Made by a program: the position numbers and the translations under genes. From Locusta migratoria (Eukaryota > Arthropoda > Insecta > Orthoptera > Acrididae), in NCBI GenBank assembly GCA_026315105.1, contig CM048750.1, positions 169,722,549 through 169,786,548 on the forward strand: a stretch of 64,000 nt of DNA. The letters run 5' to 3'. The notes beneath the pieces were generated by a model. That model was not told the DNA's origin. It saw only the letters and a program-made list of their open reading frames with translations, and did not search any database. Every line of letters starts with the position of its first letter. The stretch's first letter is position 1. Of this stretch, positions 21,547 to 32,209 are shown in pieces.

Positions 21547-22720
21547 CAATAGCTCCAAACAGTACGTCGCACCTATAATGCTACAGTCAAACTACTCTAT
21601 GCTACAGTCAAACACTCTATGCATATGCTAACATTTCCGATATAATAATGAGATTAAAAAATAAATATGAATGATTAATTGATAAAACACGTGTTATTCT
21701 AATGCTTTGCAACTGATGTCGGCAACGTCAGCTAATTCAGTTGAATAATGTTTATTCAAACACATCTATTGGAAGTCGTCCTACAAAAACGAAAGTAATA
21801 AAATACAAGCAAGCCTTTTAAAATTATCGGAATCGACGCGTTTACTGCGTTATAAGAATGGTAGCAAAATCCCCAACTACGTAATCAATGACGATGCTCA
21901 GATAGTATGTCCATTTCGCGGTCACACAACACGAAATAATCCTCAGCTTGAATTAGTTCAAATCTTAGTGCGACGAATAACGTATCAAGACTCATAAATT
22001 CTCGTGTAGAATCAAATACACTTCCGAAATGGAAAAAGTTGAGACTTCTTAAAATGACACTCATTACCCCTTGCTAACGTGAAAGTCCCGACAAAGCGGT
22101 TGTTTGGCGCACAGATTCTAATACTGCGGCAAACGTATCACTTCAGTTAACCAGGCAGGTGTTTCTTCCTCCCAGGTGAGTCATGAGGTCTTCTTACAAC
22201 ACCAAAGGAGCTCTCCACACAAAACGTCCGAGTATTTTACTTGAGCACAGCAGTCTTCTGCCCTAGCCGCTCTCTCATTGGCTGGTCGCCATCACCTCCA
22301 AAAAATAGCAGATTTGTTTTGCTTTAACTTTGATCAATATTTTGACAATATTAAATACAGAAGTTATAAACCTTGATACTCTTTATCAGCAGTACAATAA
22401 TGTGTGAAAGAGATAAATAATCAAGCCATTCTTCATGACTTTGACCGCTCATACAACACATTATTTGATCAAAGCAAACAGACAAATATTCATAAAAAAT
22501 ATTCTTCACATCTATCAATTCATAAAAAACTTCTCCAACATGGGGTAAGAGGTGCATATCATGCTACTTGCAGTTGCTGAGTTACTGTGGAGAATAGGAT
22601 GATCTGACTGTATTTCCATAAAAATGATATAACAAATGTAGTAAATCCTTACCTAAATATATAAAGAGGGGTTGCTTTCAAGATGATAGCTTGAGGAAAT
22701 AAACTACCATCGAAGACATA
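21547..22720. other. Anonymous AT-rich stretch
   Basis: No gene seen. A short direct repeat (atgctacagtcaaac twice, 21579 and about 21600) is present near the left edge. The rest is unremarkable. Confidence 0.4.
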
Positions 22721-22724
22721 GTTT

Positions 22725-22860
22725 GTTGGGGGTTCGAAACCCCCTCGGGCATGGATATTTGTGCCGTCTTTAGTCGTAGCTAGTTCATAAGTAGTTTGTA
22801 AGCTTAGGGACTGATGACCCCGTAGTTAAATCCCGTAAGTTCTACAAACATTTAAACATT
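22725..22860 (+). mobile_element. tRNA-derived SINE (family 1), 5'-truncated
   Basis: Begins at ttgggggttcgaaaccccct (B box) and keeps the body (actgatgaccccgtag) and tail to aaacatttaaacatt. No convincing target duplication was found. Confidence 0.8.
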
Positions 22861-22868
22861 TTGAACAT

Positions 22869-23266
22869 AATGAAACTTTCACTCTGCAGCGGAGTGTGCG
22901 CTGATATGAAACTTCCTGGCAGATTAAAATTGTGTGCCGGAACCGGGACTCGAACCTGGGACCTTTGCCTTTCGCGGGCAAGAGCTCTACCGACTGAGCT
23001 ACCACGACACGACTCACGATGCCGCCTCACAACTTTACTTCCGCCAGTACCTCGCCTCCTACTTTCCAAACTTCACAGAAGCTCTCTTGCAAACACGCAA
23101 GACTAGCACTCCTGGAAGAAAGGATATGGTGGAGACATGGCTTAGCCACAGCCTAAGGGATGTTTCCAGAATGAAACTTTCACTCTGCAGCGGAGTGTGC
23201 GCTGATATGAAACTTCCTGGCAGATTAAAATTGTGTGCCGGAACCGGGACTCGAACCTGGGACCTT
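22869..23266 (-). repeat. tRNA-like dispersed repeat, one full and one partial tandem unit (period 301 bp)
   Basis: A 97-bp block beginning aatgaaactttcactctgc is present identically at 22869-22965 and 23170-23266. The first unit is complete. On the minus strand it contains a tRNA-like head (gtggtagctcagtcggtaga, ggttcgagtcccggtt) with recognisable A and B boxes. The second unit breaks off within the B-box region. Its anticodon-loop position lacks the invariant U33, so it is not a tRNA gene. Confidence 0.85.
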
Positions 23267-23929
23267 AAATTTAACAGGAACTATAAAATAATGCAAGAAC
23301 TATGACGGATTAACAGCATATGATTTTGTTATTTAACTAATTTGACAACGACAAAGGCAAAGAACTGTTTTAACTAACGGGAAAGCAGAGACGACGAAAA
23401 AATATTTTCAGTTGTCAATTGTTTTAAGCTAGCGCCTTGAGCGCGGACAGAAAGATCGCTCTCCCTCTGATTTAGGACCTTGTGCTAATAGGACGTGTTA
23501 CTTAACTTCTCTTGACTTTAATAGATTTTTCATGTTGAGAACATTCTGTTGTGTATGTATAAGTAAGTAATGGACAGCATACAGTTTTTTTTTTCCTTTT
23601 TGTCTCCCTTCACCAAAATAAAAAAGATTTAGACTTTTTAAAAAAATATAATAATCTTACATTTCAATGACTCTGAGATTTGTTGTTTATTTCTAAGTAA
23701 AGAGAGTGTACATCTTTTTAAGTATCCGCAAGAGCATTCATTAAGAGTGTTTCCTGTCGCTTCAGTTCGCCTATCATTGGTTTATCCATATCTTTCGGTT
23801 CGCCACTGTCCAACCAGGTCTTACCGAACGCTGGGGCGAAACCCCCCAGATGATAGCTCGTTCGGCCCTGCAAAAGTGGCAGCTACACGCCTCACCCGCT
23901 GCCCTGTATTGCATGCAATTGCAGAATTA

Positions 23930-25035
23930 ATTACGTGACATACCCCATAGGCTTCCGCGCAGGAAGATCGACCATTGATCAAATTCTCATCATGAGACAA
24001 ATCTGACAAAAGTGACATTTCTGGTTTTCTCAAAGGCTTATTACAGTAGCAACAGATTAAGTATGTTTTACATTCTGAGAGAGCTAGGTGTACCAATGAA
24101 ATTAAAAAAAAATATGTTGAAGGCATGCAAAGCGGAGACAAAGGGAAAGTGAAATTCCAGGGGAGCTGTCAAAATAAATCGATGTTAGAACAGCTGTGCG
24201 ACATGGCGATGTTGCTTCAACAGTGCTATTTTAATTTTGTCGTAGAGAAGGTAATCCGGAAAATGAAAGGAGAAAGCAAAGGAGTCGAGCTAAATGGAAG
24301 AACAGATTTATTACGATATGCAGACGACATTGCAATACTAGGAGGATCAGAGAAAGAGATGGCAGTAACTGTGAGAGACCTAGCACAAAATGCAAGAAAG
24401 ATCGAGTTATGGATTAATGCGGGAAAAAAGAGGTATCCAGAGAAGCCCCTAATGAAATAACAGTACAGGTAGGCGTTTGGAACTTCGCTAAAGTGGAAAA
24501 TTTTAAATGGTTCAATTGTGAAAATGATTTAAAACAGGATGAGAACCAATGTGTTGTAAATTGATCTAAAACATATTTCAGTATGAGGCAGATAATGTGA
24601 ATAAATACCAAACTTAAAGTATACAATGTAGTAATAGTACCTGTGTTGTTGCATGGAACAGAAACCCTAAGCACAACAAGGATGAAGAGAACACGTTGGT
24701 GTTTTAAAGAAAAATCATAAAAAAGATCTTTGGGCCAGTCCGTGAAGAGAACTCGTGGAGACGGAGAAAGAACAAAGAACTGTATGACCTGATGATGCAA
24801 CGAAACATCGTACAAAAACTGAAAACGAGGAGAATAGCATGCCACATTTCTAGGAAACCAGACACCTTACAGGCAGAAGCCGTTCTTATGGGAAAACCTG
24901 ATGGTACCGTCCAAATAGAAGACCCAGAAAGAGATGGGAGGATGAGCTACGAAGAGACCTTTTTCAGCTACGAATCCGTGACAACTGGATGCAAAGTGCA
25001 CAAGATGGAGGAGTCTTGTGAGGTCGGCGCATGAT
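23930..25035 (+). pseudogene. RTE-like LINE reverse transcriptase (family E), decayed
   Basis: IGFRAGRSTIDQILIMRQI at about 23950 (finger/palm motif), a break, then in the frame 24125-24460 KVKFQGSC, FNFVVEKVIRKMKGESKGVE, RTDLLRYADDIAILGGSEKE (intact YADD) and ARKIELWINAGK. A frame-broken C-terminal region follows: KVYNVVIVPVLLHGTETLS at about 24616, LYDLMMQRNIVQKLKTRRIA and ISRKPDTLQAEAVLMGKPDG at about 24780-24910, ending near 25035. Distinct in sequence from families A-D. The 5' half and tail are not identified. Confidence 0.75.
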
Positions 25036-25156
25036 CTACAGTGTCCTCGATTGACTATCTGATGTGGCATACGGATTATGTAAATTTCACACCTTCCAAA
25101 CAAGTACATTTACGCCGCTGTCCTCTATTAACTTTGTTGGTGAGGTACAGATCATG

Positions 25157-26236
25157 TTTCTTCAACAACTTACGGGTATGCTGCCGGATGACGACGTCGA
25201 CAACCGCCGATATTTCGGCAGGAGGACACCCTGCCATTCTCAAGGCACAACTGCACTTAAGAAGGCTATGTGCAAGCGTATTTAATACCTCGGTTTCCAA
25301 AGGGTAACAAGGAAGATATTACACACAGTACAAGTCACAACAGAGTCAACACAACCAAAGATGACCAAACATCAAAAATATCGATAGTGACTGTTAATCA
25401 ACAGGTGAGGCAGCATTAATTTTGTCCCTCTCTTTTTTGACGAGAGACAGTGCCGGATTCCAGAGCAGAATTTAAACAAAAACCACCATCTCTGTTTATA
25501 AGGTCGCTTGCTAGTTTAACTTCAACAGTTTCCTTAATAACACTATCCCAATAGGTGGAAGTGCATTCCAGAATCTCCGTGTTGTTCTAAGATAAAGGCC
25601 CTGTTGGGGTCCGTAAAGGATGATCTTGGTTTGCGTAGGGCAGGTGTATATCGTATTCTTTGCAGTTGTGGCATGTCATACATTGGTCAGACAATCAGGA
25701 CTGTGGAAGACCAGTGTATTGAACATAAACGTTACACGCGCTTACAACAGCCAAACAAATCCGCTGTTGCAGAACACTGTCTTGGCACCGGTCATCCTAT
25801 GGAATACAACAACGGAGATCCTGGCATGCACTTCCACCTATTGGGATAGTGTTATTAAGGAAGCTGTTGAAATTAAACTAGCAAGCGACGTTGTAAACAG
25901 AGATGGTGGTTTTTGTTTAAATTCTGCTTGGAATCCGGCACTGTCTCTCGTCAAAAAACAGAGGGAGAAAATTAATGCTGCCTCACCTGTTGATTAACAG
26001 TCACTATCGATATTTTTGATGTTTGGTCATCTTTGGTTGTGTTGACTCTGCTGTGACTTGTACTGTGTGTGTTATCTTCTTTGTTTCCCCTTTGCAAACC
26101 GAGGTATTAAATACGCTTGCACATTGCTTCCTTAAGTGCAGTTGTGTCTTGAGAATGGCAGGATGTCCTCCTGCCGAAATATCGGCGGTTTTCGACGACG
26201 TCACCCGGCAGCATACCCGTAAGTTGTTTGAACATT
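25157..26236 (+). mobile_element. Penelope-like element with GIY-YIG core inside a 430-bp inverted repeat (copy 2)
   Basis: Arms 25160-25590 and 25801-26233 are inverted copies (shared landmarks: caacttacgggtatgctgcc, gatatttcggcagg, aatatcgatagtgactgtta, acttcaacagtttcctta). The central 210 bp plus the right arm encode, on the plus strand, a GIY-YIG nuclease C-terminus: GVYRILCSCGMSYIGQTIRT in the frame from 25604, then after a frameshift near 25820 STYWDSVIKEAVEIKLASDV and LNSAWNPALSLVKKQREKIN, stop at 25995. So the left arm is an antisense copy of the C-terminal coding and 3' region. The RT is missing. Confidence 0.8.
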
Positions 26237-26274
26237 CATTACGCCGGGAAAAGTTAGTCTCACAGATAATGTCT

Positions 26275-26600
26275 CGGTGACCCTGGCTGTGGCTGCAGAC
26301 AGCCGCTAATCCTCCATCGCTGGTCCCCCCTGACTCAGACGGCGAGAATACGTGCCGGCGGCTTTCACTGCACGCCCCGGCGTCTTGGGCGCGACTGCGG
26401 CGAACATCTCATCCGGCAGGCCACTTTCGCGGCCGTCGGCGACTGTGAATTATCAAAGCCGTGCAAAGAAAGCTCCCAGCTGACCGTATCGCGGGGAGAG
26501 GGAGAGAGAGTTCCTTTCGTTTCAAGGACGGAGCTGTTTACAGCCGTCCTAACCAACCAGTTAACATTCCAAGCGCCTCTCACTGGCGTTCTAATGGTGT
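26275..26600. promoter_or_regulatory. CpG-rich block
   Basis: GC-rich segment (ctttcactgcacgccccggc, cttgggcgcgactgcggcg, gcggccgtcggcgactgtg) between AT-rich repeats. No recognisable coding. It could be a promoter or 5' exon of a host gene, or GC-rich repeat DNA. Evidence is composition only. Confidence 0.22.
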
Positions 26601-26800
26601 GACGTATATGAGGATCTTCATCTTCGCGGTCTATAATGTTGATACAGGTGTAGCTCTTTTATCTGGACTATGTTGGATAGTTGGAAAATTCCTCTATTTT
26701 ACTGATGTATGAGTGGCGTTTGAGAAGTCCGAAATATAGCACCACCGGCGTGTATGTAGGTCATGTTTATTTAGTAGCATCTTTGGAAAGAACTAACACC

Positions 26801-27233
26801 CAAGGAGGTTAGAATAAAGGGAGATGGCATTATTTATGCCGAGCACATACGTCAGTTGAAGCCTGTCCGCCATCTTGGTCAATTTTGGAATGCTATTTAT
26901 TTGTTAAAACTATGTGTTAAGTCGACCCTCTTACTGTTAATGCATTGAACTGACAGTCATTGCGAAGTATGTACTTTTAAACAATATACATTCTTGAATA
27001 AATAGTAATAAATACTGATCATAATATACTTGAAAACTTAATTTTTAACTGCTATTTTGCACTCTTTTAACATGTTGTACATCACGGCAAAACTGACGGA
27101 AGGTTTATACCAGTTTTAAGTAACAGAAAACATTAGCTCTACAATATGAACACTTCTCCAAAACTTAGCAATATGCCGAGGCAGGCTTCATTTTTTCAGC
27201 GTAAGAGCGTCTCTCTGTATTCTAACATCCTTG
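26801..27233. mobile_element. hAT-type MITE, 433 bp
   Basis: Terminal inverted repeats of at least 23 bp: left caaggaggttagaataaagg, right complement caaggatgttagaatacaga. Perfect 8-bp target duplication ctaacacc at 26793-26800 and 27234-27241, as expected for hAT. No coding. It lies in the 5' untranslated part of the mariner. A half end of the same family (caaggaggttagaagaaagg) appears at 57787. Confidence 0.88.
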
Positions 27234-28197
27234 CTAACACCAATTTTGAGCCACATTGGTCTATTTCTTTGTGTTTGGCATTCGTATGAATTAAGGAAAT
27301 CGAGTGATTGTCAAAAAATGGACGAAAAAGAATTTCGTGTGGTGATTAAACATTACCTTATGTAAGGCAAAGAGAGACTAAATGGAAGCTTGATAATTAT
27401 TACGGCGACTTTGCACCTCCGATTAGAAGGGTATATAAGTGGTTTCAGCATTTCAGAGTGGCCTTATGGGCACGTGACACTGAACGTTCTGGACGCCACG
27501 TGGAGGTTACGATTCCAGAAATCATAGATAAAATCCATGATGTAGTGACGGATGACAAAAGAGTTAAGATGCGTAAGATTCCTAGTGCTATGGGCATCTC
27601 GAATGAACGGGCACATAATATTTTCTACAAACATTTGGACGTGAGAAAGCTATCCGCAAGATGAGTGCCGCGATTGCTCACGCTACACCAAAGTGTTCCA
27701 AGGCAAGTTTGCAGCTGTTCAGAAAGAATCCGCAGGACTTTAAGCATCTTTTCTTCGCTGTGGATGAAACATGGATATATTACTATACTCCTGAAACTAA
27801 AGAACCATATAAACAATGGGTTACCAAGGTGACATCTGCACCAAAAAAGATGAAGATCGATCCTACGGCCAGAAAGGTTATGGAGACGGTCTTTTGGGAT
27901 TCGTAAGGGATCATTCTCATAGACTATCTGGAACAGGGAAAAACTGTTATGAACCGTTTGAAAACCGAGCTACAAAAAAACGCCAGCGATTGCCCCACAA
28001 AAAAGTCCTTTGCCATCACGACAATGCACCAGCACATACCTCCGCAGTTGTGGTGGCAGAATTGTTGGAAACAGGATCCCACCTCGTTCCACATCCCACC
28101 TATTCTCCAGACGTGGCTCCCTCGGACTACTATTTGTTCCCCAATTTGAAGAAATGGCTGGCGGGACGGAGATTTCATTCAAACGAGGAGGTGATAA

Positions 28198-28290
28198 CCG
28201 AGCGAGGTGGCGCAGTGGTAACACACTGGACTCGCATTCGGGAGGACGGTGGTTCAAATCCACCTCCGGCCATACAGATTCAGGTTTTCT
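28198..28290 (+). mobile_element. tRNA-derived SINE (family 2), 5' part, split by a Penelope-like insertion
   Basis: tRNA-like head gcgaggtggcgcagtggtaa, B box ggtggttcaaatccacctcc, then catacagattcaggttttct. Its continuation is at 29497-29690. The SINE is inserted in the mariner C-terminal coding (..RRFHSNEEV | VIAETNI..), with an imperfect direct repeat ggaggtgat / ggacgtgat on the two sides. Confidence 0.85.
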
Positions 28291-29496
28291 ATATAAAATG
28301 ATTTCCCGTCCATGGTGTACAGCAATCAGCGAGAATAAATGTTCCTTCAGTAAAAAACCGTCTTGATTGCAATTTGTTTTATTAATTAGCTTTTTTAAAT
28401 CAATGATTAACAGAATTTTTGAGATTCCCTTTTCTGAAACTTCCGTCAATAAAGAACTAAATAATCTTTAATACATCGCCGAAATGAATGGTTACAACCC
28501 GTCCTTGGTTCGTAAAATGTACAATAAAAAACGTTCTAAATATGTACCACAGCTTCACTCGGTAACACCTGACGATGAAGTTAAACGTATCCCCATTCCT
28601 ATCATGGGATATTTTTCTTATGTCCTGGCTAAACTTTTTCGTGGCACAAATGTACAAATCGTATTTAGTAGCCCTTTGAGCATCCAGAAAATTCTCCCGC
28701 ACAACGAACAAGCCAATAAGGACAGATACCTTTCCTCGGGAGTCTACAAACTACAATGTCCCGAATGCCCAGCTGAATATATAGGACATACAGGCCGGAC
28801 CTTTAAAGTACGTTTTACAGAGCACCTTCTTACAAAAAAAGGGCAATTCAAAAAACATTCCCCTTTTGCGGAATCCGATCATCAACAACCTACCATTGAC
28901 AACATGCAAATTTTACATATTGCGCAAAATGGGCGTAAGTTAAATTTACTGGAAGAATTTAAGATAGCGAAGCGCGCTTACTTTGGACACCCACACCTCT
29001 TAAACGATCAGTTGGCATGCAGTGATCAAACATTCCGATATATTATAATATCTCTGTTCAAATAAAATTCCTTTCATTTATAAGTACCAACATAAATTAT
29101 TAACTTCTGTCGTGCTTAATAACCTCGCTTTCGTTAAATTTACATTCAGATAGGTAGATTTCATCCGTCCCGCCTTATACACCGGCTTCCTATGTCACTC
29201 CCTACCCACATTCCCTTAGTTAGTCTGTACAAGTCGGCGGAGCAGCACACCACGCCCGCCCACCGCCCGTGAGCGCAATTGTAAACATTGGCTTATCTTG
29301 TATCATCAGAGACTACCGCTTCTATTAACGGCTATAAGGAAATCCAAAATTCCAGAAAAATAGAAACACCGCAAAACAACTGACGGTGTCACACCACGGA
29401 GAGCGCATTATAATCTGAATGATGCCCTGCTAAAGGGCGAAACGGGTCATTCATTAATAAAACAATTTGCAATCAAGACGGTTTTTTACTGAAGGA
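28291..29496 (+). mobile_element. Penelope-like element (copy 3): GIY-YIG ORF between inverted terminal repeats
   Basis: The frame from about 28395 to 29065 encodes the end of the RT (INRIFEIPFSETSVNKEL, one TAA at 28469, YIAEMNGYNPSLVRKM), then a GIY-YIG nuclease domain: SSGVYKLQCPECPAEYIGHT followed by GRTFKVRFTEHLL, with the Cys pair C-x2-C between GVY and YIG. It ends LLEEFKIAKRAYFGHP... before the stop at 29063. A roughly 44-bp inverted repeat bounds it (ccttcagtaaaaaaccgtct at 28345; complement ending at 29495). Direct repeat agatt(c/t)aggttttct at 28276-28290 and 29497-29511 is the target duplication in the SINE. Confidence 0.82.
28484..29065 (+). pseudogene. GIY-YIG endonuclease domain of Penelope-like element
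   Basis: Longest intact stretch (193 codons) of the Penelope-like protein. It comprises the RT C-terminal edge (MNGYNPSLVRKMYNKK), a linker (VPQLHSVTPDDEVKRIPIPI, then FSYVLAKLFRG), the GIY-like signature GVYKL, the YIG signature EYIGHTGRT, the conserved Arg-x2-Glu (RFTEH) and an end rich in aromatic residues. Family knowledge: these nucleases cleave target DNA for retrotransposition. The in-frame stop at 28469 separates it from the RT, and the bulk of the RT is absent, so the protein is presumably not made. Confidence 0.78.
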
Positions 29497-29690
29497 AGAT
29501 TTAGGTTTTCTGTAATTTCCCTAAATCACTCCAGGCAAATGCCGGGATGGTTCCTTTGAAAGGGCACGGCCGATTTCCTTCCCCATCCTTTCCCAAAAGT
29601 CCAAGTGTAAGATCCGTCTCTAATGACCACGCTGTCGACGGGACGTCAAACCCCAAGCATCCTTCTTACCTTCCTTCCTTGGACGTGATT
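29497..29690 (+). mobile_element. tRNA-derived SINE (family 2), 3' part
   Basis: Body typical of a widespread arthropod tRNA-SINE: gtaatttccctaaatcactc, caggcaaatgccgggatggt, gaaagggcacggccgatttc, then aatgaccacgctgtcgacgg. It directly continues the 28198-28290 head once the Penelope-like insert is removed. Confidence 0.85.
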
Positions 29691-29879
29691 GCAGAAACTA
29701 ATATCTGTTTTGCAGGCTTGGACAATTCCTATTATTCGAAAGGGATCAACAAATCAGAACAGCCTTGTACGAAGTGTATAAGTCTAAAAGGATACTACGT
29801 CTAAAAATAAAAATGTTTTTCCTCAGACACTTTAGTAGTTTTTATTTTTGCATGGACTTTTCAAATGCTCCTCGTATAT

Positions 29880-30250
29880 ACGCAAACAGACATGATGTGA
29901 AAATGTGTGTCAAGGCCGATCTCTTATTTACAAGTTGCGCTGACCACTGCGTCCGCCTGGTTCAGTGGCTTAACATAACCGCATGGGTTTTACCTCGGCA
30001 CCCGTAAGAATGCCGCTCCTGGAACGAATTTTCATAAGTGCCTCAGTCTGCATGTAGATGGATGTTTGTAACTTGCAGAAGGCTGTCAGTCTTCTTCTTT
30101 CTCTCCTTCCTTTGTGCTGCTTTGTCGGCTTGATTAATTCGATTTGAGGTGGTTAGTTTAAGGGGTGGCATGATGCACGTTTTGCCGCCAGCCCATTACT
30201 CCACGGGAGGAGATTTGTGTAAACCGACTGTCTACGTACAGGTAGCATTA
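29880..30250. other. Anonymous stretch
   Basis: No gene seen. The sequence at 29945-30010 (gtccgcctggttcagtggct) faintly resembles a tRNA-like arm, not enough to call. Confidence 0.35.
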
Positions 30251-31429
30251 AGCCCTTTCTACACGAGAAGTGACAGCTTACGAGATTACCCATGATGCAC
30301 CAGTCACGCCGTCCACTTGCACAAGATCCACGCATACGATCGCTAGCAGACGGAATGGAAGTGCTTCCCGCAGACGACTGAATGGGGAACCCAGCTGACA
30401 AACTAAGCCAAGTTGGGAATGTATTTGAGAATGTGTACTTGTTTCCTGCTCAGAGGAACGTAGTATTTCGACATAGTCGTAAGTATGTTACGAGGTGATA
30501 CTATATAGGAATTGCATTAATAATTTAATATAATCTGTGTACAATTTTTATTAATATGAAATCCAAAACAAACGTTGAGCAAATGTAAATCAAGAAATTT
30601 TCACTGATTTATCCGTCGGTTCTTGGTAGTACAACATCACACTTACACTTACTTAAAAGTAGTACTTTGTGTATGTTCTACACGTTCATTTCCACGTAGT
30701 TACCCGGTTTTCGTCTTACTAGAACATATTCAGAATTTAAGCTACGTCGAAAAACGGTTATTTAAATAAAAGTCAATATGGTGATCTACTAAGAACCGAC
30801 GAAAGAAGCAGTCAAAACATCCAAATCAGTTTGTTGTACATACCAAGAGAGCTGTATCTCTGTACCCAATAAAAACTGGACACACGTTATATGAAATTTT
30901 AACTGAAAATCGTCTTTATTACCATCTTCTAAAATATTTGCTATTTTTGCTGAAACATGCTGTAGTTAACAGATGAAATATTTGTTTTTGGTGAGCATTA
31001 TTTGAAGTTGAATCAAAGTGAAATGTCTATGTATAGAGACCTGAGCTTGTTCATCATATACATAGGCACCTCAAACCGCAGGGGCTGAAAGTGTGTAATC
31101 GCATTTTATAATGAGGACATTAACACATGTGAGCGACGTAGTTACGCATGAACTGCAGGAAAACAATTAAATACAGTTTCACAGTGGCAGTCTAAAACAC
31201 AATAAATGTTTTAATCATCACAACATATCATACAGTTTCGAAAAGTAATGTTAACGCGGCCATTCATTTGCTGTAAGTTGACAACAAACGAAGTAGATGC
31301 GTGAACTAGACGACTCAGCAAATGCGTACCGTTTGAACGGTTCTTTGTAGTTCGACGGTCTATCGCAAGGGGCGCTGCAGCTGACAACGACTTCCTTGTG
31401 CGTTTTGCACGTCTCGTATAGAAAGGGCT
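30251..31429. mobile_element. Harbinger-like non-autonomous DNA transposon (second family)
   Basis: The inverted termini agcccttttctacacgag-type: left agccctttctacacgagaag, right complement agccctttctatacgagacg. Both ends are flanked by TTA (30248-30250 and 31430-31432). The matching arms are only about 20 bp. No transposase is visible in the 1.18-kb interior, which is AT-rich and featureless. The superfamily call depends on the 3-bp TTA duplication. Confidence 0.6.
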
Positions 31430-31503
31430 TTAGACATGTGATAGTGTTCGTTTTCCAACATGTTTGCGAATCGTGTAAATGAGGCGGGACTTGGGAACCA
31501 TCC

Positions 31504-31698
31504 TGGCCGCGGCGTATTAGCCGTGCGCACTGGGACGCCGTGCTGCGGTGCGCGTGACCTTTCGCCGTCGGGGATTCGTTTCCCCCCTCGGACGTGGGTG
31601 TTTGTGTTGTCCTTAGGTTAGTTTACCTTAGTTTAAGTAGTTTGTAAGCTACGGACTAATGACCTAGCAGTTGAGTCCGATAGATTTACAAAGACTTT
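31504..31698 (+). mobile_element. tRNA-derived SINE (family 1 variant)
   Basis: Variant head (ctggccgcggcg), eroded B box (ggggattcgtttccccc), body ttaggttagtttaccttagt, gactaatgacctagcag. Target duplication gaaccatcc at 31495-31503 and 31699-31707. Confidence 0.85.
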
Positions 31699-31709
31699 GA
31701 ACCATCCCG

Positions 31710-32205
31710 GTATTCACCTAGTGTGACGTGGAAACACGCGTAAAAACCACATCGAAGCTGGCCAGCATACCTCGCAGTCCCGGAAAGCGGCGCCTTAAAC
31801 TATGCTGCTAACCGGACTGGTGCATAAATTTCTGTAACATTTCGTACAGTTTTTCGAGAGACATTTTTCGTTCTTTTTCTTCACCTTATCCCGTATCTTC
31901 AAATTTTCAAATATTTGTAGTCCTACGAGACCAAACTGTAGTGACTACATAAACTAACTTCTGCTAAGGACAGCATACATACTCATACCCGAGGAAGGAC
32001 TACAAATCTATCTTACCCTCTTCGCAACATTTGTGTTCTTTCATCAACTTCCACTCTAATAACTACTGTCTGGTTCCTGTACAACGTTTCGTTCACTATA
32101 TATTACTCATGCTACCTTCAGAATTTTAAGCGCTTTTTACGCAAATTCTGAGGACCGGCAACCGCCTACCAAGTTGTGAGGAACAGAAGATGTCTAAAAT
32201 AGAAC
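31710..32205. other. Anonymous stretch
   Basis: Nothing recognised on either strand. Confidence 0.4.
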
Positions 32206-32209
32206 TGCA

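Larger units (their letters stand above)
26710..29874 (+). mobile_element. mariner transposon (DD34D), host of a three-element nest
   Basis: Ends: left tgagtggcgtttgagaagtc, right complement cgaggagcatttgaaaagtc, each next to TA (26708-26709, 29875-29876). The transposase begins at 27318 (MDEKEFRVVIKHYLM, then a stop) and is decayed. Visible parts: FAPPIRRVYKWFQHFRVALW, IIDKIHDVVTDDKRVKMRKI, the first catalytic Asp in FFAVDETWIYYYTPETKE (about 27755), and HHDNAPAHTSAVVV...YSPDVAPSDYYLFP (28015-28140) with 34 residues between the second and third Asp. The C-terminus NSYYSKGINKSEQPCTKCIS resumes at 29715 after the nested SINE. Inserted within: hAT MITE 26801-27233 and SINE 28198-29690. Confidence 0.88.

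Noticed and set aside
21547..22350. ccaggtgagtcatg at about 22172 as an exon end
   Set aside because: A consensus-like donor alone, with no adjoining open frame or acceptor, is not enough.
22934..23305. 123-codon frame starting MPEPGLEPGTF
   Set aside because: It is a read-through of the tRNA-like repeat; similar frames (MPERGFEPP, MPEGGFEPP) arise wherever these repeats lie.
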